NCBI GenBank assembly: GCA_009602725.1
Contig: WELB01000136.1
Coordinates: 189,969-200,701 of the forward strand
Length of the DNA: 10,733 nucleotides
DNA from: Spirogloea muscicola
Lineage: Eukaryota; Streptophyta; Zygnematophyceae; Spirogloeales; Spirogloeaceae
Reading direction: 5' to 3'
Shown: positions 1-8,285 of the stretch, piece by piece
Layout of the letters: each line of letters opens with the position of its first letter
How positions within the stretch are numbered: position 1 is the first letter of the stretch
Program-made: the position numbers and the translations under genes
Notes under the pieces: model-generated
Database searches by the model: none
What the model saw: the letters and a program-made list of their open reading frames with translations, nothing else
What the model was told of the DNA's origin: nothing

Positions 1-191
1 GGTTTGTCAGGGCGCTCTTTAGGGGTTGTGGGGTGGCCAGGGTTTAAGCAGGGTTTGAGGCGCTCCGGGGCCTGGCTGTGCCCCCCCGCCGCCGCCGCCG
101 CCGCCGCCGCGGCAGGGCGGGCTTGGCCCGCCTAGCGCAGGCGCAGCGCGGCTGGCCTTGGCAGGCGACGGCCCTGAGACGACCGGCCGCG
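1..191 (+). promoter_or_regulatory. Upstream region / 5' leader of the OGDH E1 gene
   Basis: GC-rich sequence ahead of the first ATG. There is no ATG before position 192 on the + strand. In the frame of that ATG the nearest upstream stop is TAA at 45-47, so a longer ATG-started protein is excluded unless there is an upstream coding exon outside the window. No TATA box or other core promoter motif is evident, and the transcription start cannot be placed. Confidence 0.5.
81..114 (+). repeat. (CCG)n trinucleotide repeat in the 5' leader
   Basis: A run of seven C is followed by about eight CCG/GCC units. It lies about 80 bases upstream of the start codon, probably within the transcribed leader. 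GC-rich trinucleotide runs of this kind are common in chlorophyte leaders and can form stable RNA structure; any effect here is speculative. Confidence 0.85.
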
Positions 192-3100
192 ATGGTCTGG
201 CCAAAGCTGGGGCCTTCTGCTGCCGGAGGTGCTTGGCGCCTGGCCCGCGTTGGCAGCCGCTCCCAGCGCAGCCTCCACTCGGCAGCAGGCCTCGGAGCTG
301 GCGCCGCTCGCTTGCCGCCATGGCGAGGCCTCGTCGACCCTCCCGAGCTTCGTCGCAGCGGGGCCGCTGGGCTGCTCCTTTTGAGGAGCTTCCACGAGAG
401 TGGACCGGTGACAGCCGCCAGCTCCTTGAGACCCATCGAGCTTCGCTTGCTTCAAGCGTGATGCGCACATCCAAATCTCAGCATCTGCAGCCACTCCCTT
501 TGAGTGGAGGGCCTTCACATACATAAATATATATTAGCGCATGAGCTCGCTGTTGTATAATCTGAAGTATCAGTACTTGCTCAATTGTGTCAACCGTGCT
601 TGGTTTGCAGAGGTTCCTTGCAGCACCTACACCAAAAGCTGTGCCGCTTTCCAAGCTCTCCGACAACTTCCTCGATGGCACGAGCAGCGTATATCTGGAG
701 GAGCTGCAGGTATCTGTCAGTGCCGTATGAGGACATCTGAGGGATCTGCTGGGATCTGCTTTCTTGCACCTTGCTGCACCATTTCTGTCATGCATCTGCA
801 TCGTAAGCAAGTCTGAGAGTAATTGGAGCATTATTAGAGGATATTTCACAGAGTGTAATTTGAAATCTTGAGAGCAAGCTGCTGGCTTGCGCTGAGCTGA
901 CTCTCACTTCACTCTTGTAGAGAACGTGGGAGGATGATCCGAAGAGCGTGGATGCGTCGTGGGACCTCTTCTTCCGCAACTTCACCGGCCAGGCTGCTAG
1001 CAGGTTGTTATTAACGTGTAATTTTGAGTGCCTTGGAGGTGCAGCTGCTCGTGCAGGTCTCTTCAGTAAGATCACAATCTGCAGATGCCATGTATTGCTC
1101 CTATGACAAAGCCAGGTGTTCTTCTGCAAGACAACCAACCAAAGGCGGATACTAATCGTACATTGCCAAATTATGCATGGACTTTGTGGAGCTAAATTAG
1201 TTGCAAATCAGTTTCAGTCAGTATTGATTCCCTTCAAGACTAAGAGTGAAAGGCTCCTTGCCATTCTGAAAGACGAGGATTGCATGTCATCAACTTCATA
1301 ACAGCTCAAACACCACCTTTTGACTTACTGTGTTGGATCTGATACACTGGCAGCCCTGGACTATCAGGCCAGACCATTCAGGAGAGTATGAGGTTGCTGC
1401 TTCTGGTCCGAGCCTACCAGGTCAATGGCCACCATAAGGCAAAGCTAGACCCGTTGGGGCTGGATCAAAGGACGCCTCCAGTCGACCTGGATCCAGCATT
1501 GTACGGCTTCACTGAGGATGACCTTGACCGAGAATTCTTCCTCGGCACATGGCGTATGTCTGGCTTCTTACATGAAAATCGCCCAGTACAAACATTGCGG
1601 AGCATCCTGCAGAGGCTTGAACAGGTACGTGGTCTACAAGAGTACTTGTCAAGTTGATCACGGAGTGCTTGCATGTTCCAGAAGCTTGCCTAGAGGCAAC
1701 ACTTGGTAGATGCTGGAAAACCTGACCTGCTTGTTGGTGTCTCTTCAGACGTATTGCGGAACAATTGGGTACGAGTACATGCACATATCTGATCGCGAGG
1801 AGGTCAGTACTATCTGCCCTGTCCTGACTTGAGGATGACATCATAGGCAGCAGTTAGCGCTGCTGAGAGTGCAGGCGTAGGAGTCAGTCTCCAACTCAGT
1901 GTCTTTAGCCATGAATAAGTCTAGAGGATCAGGTGTGCCGTTTGACGCTGAAGTGCCTCGCCTGGCCTACATTGGTGCTGATTGGCAGCAAATGGCTCAC
2001 ACCTTGCCTCCTCTTACTTTACTTTCCAGTAGTTGTCAAGGCCATGCTGCACCAAGGTCCAGACTGAAGACAGAGGTTGTGCAAGTTGCTGCCAGCTCAG
2101 CTTACAATTTGGGGCGTCCAAGGGGAGGTGTCTTGGGAAATCCAAGTCGTTTAGTTGGTTGCTGATTATCAATGTTGTTCCGGCACTACCACTGCCGCCT
2201 CTATAATTGTTAGCTTTGGACAGCAGTAGTACTCTGCTGTTGTCTGCCTTTGTTTTGAGCATCTGTCATGTGCTGACCAAGCTTTAAGGATCACAGGGTG
2301 CTACATACACAATAGATAGCCCAAGAATTAGATTTTCTCAATCTCGCTCGTTTACGAAAGGGCACTACCATCTGGGTGTTGGTGTGCACAATGCAGTGCA
2401 ATTGGCTCCGCGAGAAAATTGAGACCTCAATGCCGGGACGGTATGGGAAGAACAGGAGGGAGGTCATCATGGACCGGCTTATGTGGAGTACAAACTTTGA
2501 ACAGTTTCTTGCTCAAAAGTGGGGCGCTGCAAAGCGCTTTGGCCTTGAGGGTTGCGAGACCTTAATTCCTGGGATGAAGGTACGAAGTTGATATAGATTG
2601 CCATTTTTGAGAAAGTCATGGCTATAAGGGCATACCTTCACAAACTTTGAAGTGCATGTCATTCTGCTCTTGCTGGCGCGTCACATTTTCCCTTCGTTTA
2701 CAGGAAATGATTGACAAGGCAGCAGATCTGGGAGTGGAGACCGTAGTTTTTGGCATGCCACATCGTGGCAGACTCAACGTGCTGGGCAACGTGGTCCGGA
2801 AGCCTTTGCGACAGATATTTTCTGAGTTCTCTGGAGGGATCAAAGCCCCCACCCTTCAAGAGGATGGATACACAGGTGGGACACTCATAGATCAGGTCAC
2901 TTGAGTCCTACAAAAAAAAAATTCGAAATATATAGGAAGTTAGTATAGGAGTATATGTTATAATTTCTTTAACTTTCACAAGCTAGTCACAGTGCTATGC
3001 AGCTCTGTGGTTTGCTCAGAGGCTGTCCAAGGCTGTATGTTGATCAAGCGTGTCATTGCTTCTCAATGAAGGGACTGGTGATGTCAAGTATCATCTGGGC

Positions 3101-6100
3101 ACATCCTATGACCGACCGACAAGGACTGGCAAGCATGTCCACCTGTCACTGGTGGCCAACCCAAGCCATCTTGAGGCAGTTGATCCTGTTGTGCTTGGAA
3201 AGACAAGGGCGAAACAATTTTACTCCAAGGATGACCAGAGGAAGAAAAATCTTGCAGTTTTACTACATGGGGATGGGAGCTTCTCAGGTCAGGAGATGCT
3301 GACTGGTTAGGATAAGCAATGCTCCTCATGTCTTCATTGCTTGTGAAGCACTCACTTTTGCAGCAACCCTGGTATTGGTTCCCTGATCTCTTTCAGAGTT
3401 GCAATCTCATGCAATCTTTTGAGCAAGAGGCTTTCCTTCTGACTCGCCATCTGACAACAAGTTGAGCTGCTTAATTCACAGGCCAGGGTGTGGTGTATGA
3501 GACATTCCATCTGAACGACTTGCCCAACTACACAACAGGTGGTACTATACACATCGTTGTTAATAACCAGGTATGCAGAACACACTTTGAGGTTGACATA
3601 TTACACCTCTATAACGTGATCTGATAGGATGATGAAGCAAGATCTGTATGATCATAGCATTGCATCTGCTGCTATGCTTGAGATGCTACTTGCTACATGA
3701 CAGGTTTCCTTCTTCTGTCTTCTCTCCAGGTAGCCTTCACCACCGACCCAAGAGATAGCAGGTCTTCCCCATACTGCACAGATGTGGCCAAGGCACTCAA
3801 CGCGCCAATATTCCATGTCAATGGTGATGATGTGGAAGCAGTAGTTAAGTGCTGCGAGTTGGCTACAGAGTGGAGGCAGAAGTTCCACAAGGATGTTGTC
3901 GTGGACATTGTTTGCTATAGAAGGTTTGGGCACAATGAGATTGACGAACCCTCATTCACCCAGCCAAAGATGTATAAGGTACAGCCCTTACCAGAACGCC
4001 AGAACGCATGCAAGAAGCTCAGAAGCAAGCTCAGCAATTAGCAGATGCAGGAACGTTGGTTGATGCGCTTCAGGAGCAAAAGCGAGGCATTCCTTGAGTT
4101 GGCTTCCTGGAGGCCCTTGAACAAGGGAGTTCTGAGCTGTATGTGATTGCTACTGGCAGGTCATTAGAGACCATCCCACATCCTTGGCACTGTACAAGAA
4201 GGAGCTTGTGAGCATGGGTCAGTTCACAGATGAGGAGATCGAGAAAATGGAGAAGAGAGTATATGGCATTCTGCAGGAAGAGTACGACAACAGCAAAGAC
4301 TATGTGCCTTCCACAAGAGATTGGCTGGCTGCCTACTGGTCTGGATTCAAAAGCCCAGAACAGCTTTCTCGGATACGTAATACTGGGTAAGTGGTGGCCA
4401 GATTGGTCGTCCCTGTTACTTGTTCTTTGTTCTCAAACTTTCAAAAATGGCTTATCTCGGTAATGTAGCGGTTAGCAATGCACAGGTGCAAGTGCTAGAG
4501 TAACACCTTATGAGAACTGGGTGCAGATAGGACACATTGTTACTGAGTGCAACCAGCAGCCATGCAGATTGTGACACATCCTAGATTTGACTTAGAACAA
4601 GTATGATGCAGCTGTCCAAATTGATATCAGGTCCTCGATATTCAGCAAGTTGCTGCAAGCTTATAAGTGGGTGCCTTGAAACTATGTGGTGATGCAGTGT
4701 CAACCCTGATGTGCTGAAGGAGCTTGGAAAGAAGATCACAAGGTTGCCGGAGGATATCAAGGCACACAGAGGCATCAAGCGTGTCTATGATGCAAGAGCA
4801 AAAATGATTGAGACCGAGAAGGTAGAACATCATGTCATACATATGAGAGAGACTTGCATCTGTCTTGTGTATTGTCCAACTTTAATTCGAAGTCTCACCT
4901 CCTTGACCCTGTGCTTTCATCAGGGCATTGACTGGGGCACTGCCGAGGCTCTGGCCTTTGCAACTCTGCTTGTGGAGGGGAATCATGTGCGCATCAGTGG
5001 TCAGGATGTGGAGCGGGGGACCTTTTCACACCGCCATTCTGTAGTGCATGATCAGGAGACAGACGCTAGATACGTGCCTCTTGACCACGTCATGAATCAT
5101 CAACCCACGGATACTTTCACTGTCTCAAATAGGTAAATCAGCTTACTGTAACCACTTGCAATACACATCAACCTGCCTGGCTTTGACTTCAATTATCAGA
5201 GTCAGAATCATGTTGTCTCTTCCTCTGAGGATCAGTCATGCGTTCATCATCTGATTGTGCTTCTGCTGTGTGCTTGAAGAGTAACTGCGAGCTACTGATG
5301 AGAAATATTGCTTTCGGTGGTGCTCTACTGACATGCCACTGTGACCGCAGTTCCCTGTCTGAGTTTGGGGTTCTAGGATTCGAGCTAGGGTACTCGATGG
5401 AGAACCCCAACTCGCTGGTCTGCTGGGAAGCTCAATTTGGTGACTTTGCCAATGGAGCTCAGGTGATTTTTGATCAGTTTGTCTGTGCGGGAGAGTCCAA
5501 GTGGCTCCGGCAATCAGGCTTGGTCTGCCTGCTTCCTCATGGTTACGACGGCCAGGGGCCGGAGCACTCCTCAGCTCGCCTGGAGCGCTTCTTACAGGTC
5601 TGTTACTTTGGGCATTGTGTTCTTATATACCAAGTGTTCTGATGGTATGCATCCTCTGTGAGGCACTGTAGAATGATGGCGATGGCCTGACCAACCGGCC
5701 ATGTCTAAGTGTCATATCCTTACTGAAATGGTTATGTATCAAGTGGTGTCCCTCATCAGCTGCAGTTGTGTTGTTTCAGATGAGCGATGACAATCCCCAA
5801 AAGATCCCTGAGATGGATCCAACCCTTCGTAGGCAGATTCAAGAGTGCAATTGGCAGATTGTCAATGTTACCACTCCAGCTAACTACTTTCATGTTTTGC
5901 GACGTCAGGTTGGTTCAATCATCAACCACTATCAGGAGGATGGCGTAGGATTAGATCAGTATTTAAGTCTGACCTGGCCCAGTGTCCTCAATTACTTCAT
6001 GTTGGTGTGATTATGGCGATTTGTATTTGGTGATGCACTAGTACCTTACCTTGATGATGCAAGTATTGCCAGGCTTCTGGGGCTGGATTCCGTCAAATAG

Positions 6101-7132
6101 TAGAATTTGCTAGGCGGAGACAGCATTGTTGCAGGATGTTGTGGAAGTTTATATGTGCGGGATTTCTTTCCTGTGCAGATCCATCGTGACTTCAGGAAGC
6201 CTCTAATGGTGATATCACCCAAGAACCTCTTGAGGCATCCACTGTGCAAGTCGGATCTGACTGAGTTTGACGACACTGGAGGGCACGTAGGTTCTGATAA
6301 GCAAGGCACGAGATTCAAGAGACTCATCAAAGATGGTCACACTCACTCTGCCACAGAGGAGGGTATACGACGGGTAGTCTTCTGCTCTGGCAAGGTAAAT
6401 CGTAGTCTTATGCAGGAAGTTATGCATCTTTCAGAGGTAACAGTGCATTGTGATTGTCTTAGAGCCAATCTGGATCTCCCAGTGGCCAGATATATGTGTG
6501 TTAAGATGTTGTGCAGACGAAGGTTGACCTTTTCCCCGTGCTCCAGGTATACTATGAGTTGGACGAGATGAGGCAGAAACTGGAAGCAGAGGACGTCGCA
6601 CTCCTGCGTGTGGAGCAGCTCTGCCCCTTGCCATACGACCTATTCATGCGCGAGCTGAAGCGTTACCCAAGTGATCTCAACTTACTTCCCTCTGCTTGTG
6701 GCTTTCTTAGCTTTCTGTGGTTATCCATGCTTCTGCTAACACTGCGCAGTTTGTTTATATATCAATCTTCTCCATAAGTAGTGCCTTTATTCAGATCAGG
6801 CATGTACGCTTACCAGCCTTGTCTGCTGTCAGTGGTCATTGCTGCTCAGCATGCAACCCTTACCAGACTCATCACACCTGTTGGTTTATTGTGTGGTTGC
6901 AGATGCAGAAGTTGTCTGGACTCAGGAGGAGCCAATGAACATGGGTGCATGGAGTTATATTGCTCCTCGCATGGCCACTGCTATGAGGGCCACTGGACGT
7001 GGCACATACGAGGACCTGAAGTACGTCGGAAGGCCTCCATCGGCTTCAACAGCCACCGGCTTTGCTGCCCAGCACAAAGAGGAGCAGAAGGAGCTGGTAA
7101 CCAAGACCTTCCAGAAAGAGGATATCATGTAG
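192..7132 (+). CDS. OGDH: 2-oxoglutarate dehydrogenase E1 component, mitochondrial (18 exons, 1045 aa)
   Basis: ThDP-dependent E1o subunit of the 2-oxoglutarate dehydrogenase complex. It decarboxylates 2-oxoglutarate and passes the succinyl group to the lipoyl domain of E2 in the mitochondrial TCA cycle. The spliced product is 1045 aa, matching plant and animal E1o (about 1020 aa). Residues 1 to about 75 form an Arg-rich presequence with no acidic residue before D49. The E1o N-terminal motif [15 protein letters not shown] is at 90-104. The ThDP domain (about 300-620) has GMPHRGRLN (H322), [14 protein letters not shown] (H367) and the ThDP/Mg motif from GDG 426-428 to NN 459-460. The pyrimidine domain (about 660-870) has [14 protein letters not shown] (691 region), LSEFG (E735, inferred ThDP-activating Glu), [13 protein letters not shown] and [11 protein letters not shown]. 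The C-terminal domain ends PSASTATGF...DIM. The start is the first ATG, with G at -3 and +4. No frameshift or lost key residue was seen. Wording is nearest to plant E1o. Exon limits rest on homology, not transcripts. Confidence 0.96.
1004..1353 (+). other. OGDH intron 3 (350 nt), no gene seen
   Basis: The donor follows GQAAS plus two bases of a split Ser codon, and the acceptor is CTGGCAG. The join gives [11 protein letters not shown], matching plant AATSPGISGQT. The interior has no convincing coding stretch, repeat or RNA gene. Confidence 0.8.
1803..2396 (+). other. OGDH intron 5 (594 nt), longest intron, no gene seen
   Basis: Flanked by the conserved join [13 protein letters not shown]. 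The donor is GTCAGT and the acceptor ATGCAG. An 88-codon open frame inside (1899-2165) has no recognisable family character and looks accidental. No direct repeats, terminal inverted repeats or RNA gene signals were seen. Confidence 0.8.
3979..4159 (+). other. OGDH intron 10 (181 nt) with a coding-like segment
   Basis: The join MYK|VIRDHP is conserved in plant E1o, so this stretch is removed. Inside it, the frame beginning with ATG 4008 reads a Gln/Ala-rich, helix-like peptide ([15 protein letters not shown]...) up to TGA at 4095. It resumes afterwards with a Leu/Glu-rich stretch. The 8-bp direct repeat CAGAACGC occurs twice in tandem at 3992-4007. No function can be assigned. Confidence 0.6.
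4387..4697 (+). other. OGDH intron 11 (311 nt), no gene seen
   Basis: This intron has the gene's only consensus donor (GTAAGT). The acceptor is GATGCAG, and the split Gly codon joins RIRNTG to VNPDVLKEL, as in plant E1o. Nothing else is recognisable inside. Confidence 0.82.
4822..4923 (+). other. OGDH intron 12 (102 nt), stop-free and divisible by three
   Basis: This is the shortest intron. Exons 12 and 13 and the intron share one continuous open frame, so retention would add 34 residues after ETEK without changing frame. The canonical splice gives ETEKGIDWG, which matches plant E1o. The donor GTAGAA is weak; the acceptor CATCAG follows a pyrimidine-rich stretch. Confidence 0.8.
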
Positions 7133-7273
7133 TGATGGCTTCCAGCATTTCTTTTAGGGTCAAGAGAGCAGTTCACTCCTGTACAGCAGAGCTTAGATTT
7201 CAGAAGGTACACAGGGGGTCCATGCATGCATGCGATTAGTGTACAGTGCTAGGCTTGGTATATTGGAGATGCC

Positions 7274-7278
7274 TGTAA
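7274..7278 (+). terminator. Candidate polyadenylation signal TGTAA for OGDH
   Basis: TGTAA is the established chlorophyte polyadenylation signal. This copy lies 142 nt after the OGDH stop and is the only + strand copy I found between there and the end of the downstream gene. The pentamer also occurs by chance elsewhere in the window (for example at 853 and in introns 3 and 13), so the call is weak. Confidence 0.35.
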
Positions 7279-7728
7279 GGGAAGAATACTACTACAAACA
7301 TTCTGTGCACCAAGCAGCATTGCCTGGATTGTCAGTGTGGCACAGTAAGAGGCAGATTCTTTGTTGGCAAGCTTGCATGGTAGGACATGGTGGTCCAAGG
7401 CTGCAAGTGTATGGCACTCAGTCGCCTGACAGCAGCTTGGTACTGGCATCTTTTACATGTGTATGGGCTATTGTGATTTGTGTTCGATCTAATGGTGGGG
7501 AGCATAGAAGAAGAAAGTAGAATGGTACACGAGCAATATAGAAAGCCTCAAAAGCGTGAAGGTGTATCATATTCATCTGCACGAAGATGAAGGGAAGTGT
7601 CATGCCTTCGCTGTCATAACAGCCTCTAGCAGATAAATTCAAATTGATGAAGAGAGAATTGCAATGCATAGTAGTGCAAATCTCTTTATGTTTGTCACTG
7701 ACTCCTATTCTCACTTGATGTTAAGCTT

Positions 7729-7763
7729 AGTAGTCTGACAGCACAAGTAGTCTGACAGCACAA
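7729..7763. repeat. 17-bp tandem duplication in the intergenic region
   Basis: The unit TAGTCTGACAGCACAAG is present almost twice in immediate tandem. The match extends two bases upstream, giving a perfect 35-base stretch of period 17. It is probably a replication-slippage duplication with no evident function. Confidence 0.85.
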
Positions 7764-7799
7764 CTGACGAAGTTTGTCTGCGATGCCCAAATATTGTTG

Positions 7800-7804
7800 T
7801 TACA
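7800..7804 (-). terminator. Candidate polyadenylation signal TGTAA for the USP-like gene
   Basis: The + strand TTACA reads TGTAA on the - strand, about 480 nt after the USP-like stop codon. It is the nearest copy I noticed downstream of that gene. The distance is long for a 3' untranslated region but not unreasonable for algae. Chance occurrence is quite possible. Confidence 0.25.
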
Positions 7805-8285
7805 TCTTTGTCATGATAATTGAAAATTAAGTAGACGTATTCTGCTTCGACCTTGCTAAATGATCTCACTTTTATTTCTCTAATCTGTGCCAGTCTTAAC
7901 TTACTCAGTCAAATATTTGGAGTACAACCAGTCGAACCTTGAACTGTCGGCATGAAAAATGAGGGCTTCGTGAGCACCCATCTACATGTTGTGATCTGTA
8001 GTCCTGCACCACTTGCCTGGGCTGGCGAAAATTATAGGAGTCTGTAGAGGCCAGCTTGTAGTATGTAGTGGCAAAACTGCATGGTCATGAATGTATGTAT
8101 AAGGGTTCGCTAACAGGGCTCAAGCGGCGCGCCAATTGCACCTGCTAAGGAGTATGTCACCTACGCTGAAGTAGACATAATCTACCCACACTGAATTCAT
8201 AATTGCAGGAGCGTACATTACTACTGTTAGCACTTATCAATGACGGTTGAGGTGACAGAGGGTAAGAGTAGCGCCCCCCACTGCT

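Larger units (their letters stand above)
192..7132 (+). other. OGDH: Exon-intron map of the OGDH gene
   Basis: Coding exons: 192-407, 611-709, 921-1003, 1354-1624, 1749-1802, 2397-2579, 2704-2875, 3072-3287, 3482-3570, 3730-3978, 4160-4386, 4698-4821, 4924-5132, 5351-5597, 5780-5908, 6179-6394, 6547-6670, 6903-7132. All 17 introns are GT-AG, 102-594 nt long. Each junction joins residues that are contiguous in plant E1o, and phases agree throughout. Most donors are weak matches beyond GT; only intron 11 has GTAAGT. Acceptors are mostly CAG, with TAG in intron 2 and AAG in intron 7. The exon 1/2 junction is the least certain because the presequence is not conserved. Confidence 0.88.
7133..8285. 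other. Convergent 3' region between OGDH and the USP-like gene
   Basis: About 1.15 kb with no gene I can support on either strand. It should hold the 3' untranslated regions of both convergent genes. It is visibly more AT-rich than the coding exons. Open frames here (for example 7230-7520 + and 7418-7714 -) lack family character, splice support or coding-like codon choice. Confidence 0.75.

Noticed and set aside
78-461. N-terminally extended reading of OGDH exon 1 starting upstream with a poly-Arg stretch
   Set aside because: It needs a non-ATG start and translates the CCG repeat. The first ATG at 192, with G at -3 and +4, gives a normal mitochondrial presequence.
19-474. Long - strand open frames opposite OGDH exon 1
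   Set aside because: GC-rich sequence keeps several frames open by composition. They are Pro/Gly/Arg-rich with no family character and lie opposite a supported exon.
1899-2165. 88-codon open frame in OGDH intron 5
   Set aside because: No domain character. It lies wholly within an intron whose flanking exons join perfectly (DREE|CNW).
2912-2921. A10 run in intron 7 as a possible retroposon tail
   Set aside because: No target-site duplication, no recognisable element body, and the intron is only 196 nt. A short homopolymer is enough explanation.
7230-7714. Open frames on both strands in the convergent intergenic region
   Set aside because: Not similar to anything I recognise, no splice-site support linking them to either gene, and AT-rich non-coding character.
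7928-7940. B-box-like GGTTCGAC on the - strand, suggesting a tRNA gene
   Set aside because: The bases flanking the loop do not form a T-stem, and I could not find a matching acceptor stem, D arm or anticodon arm.
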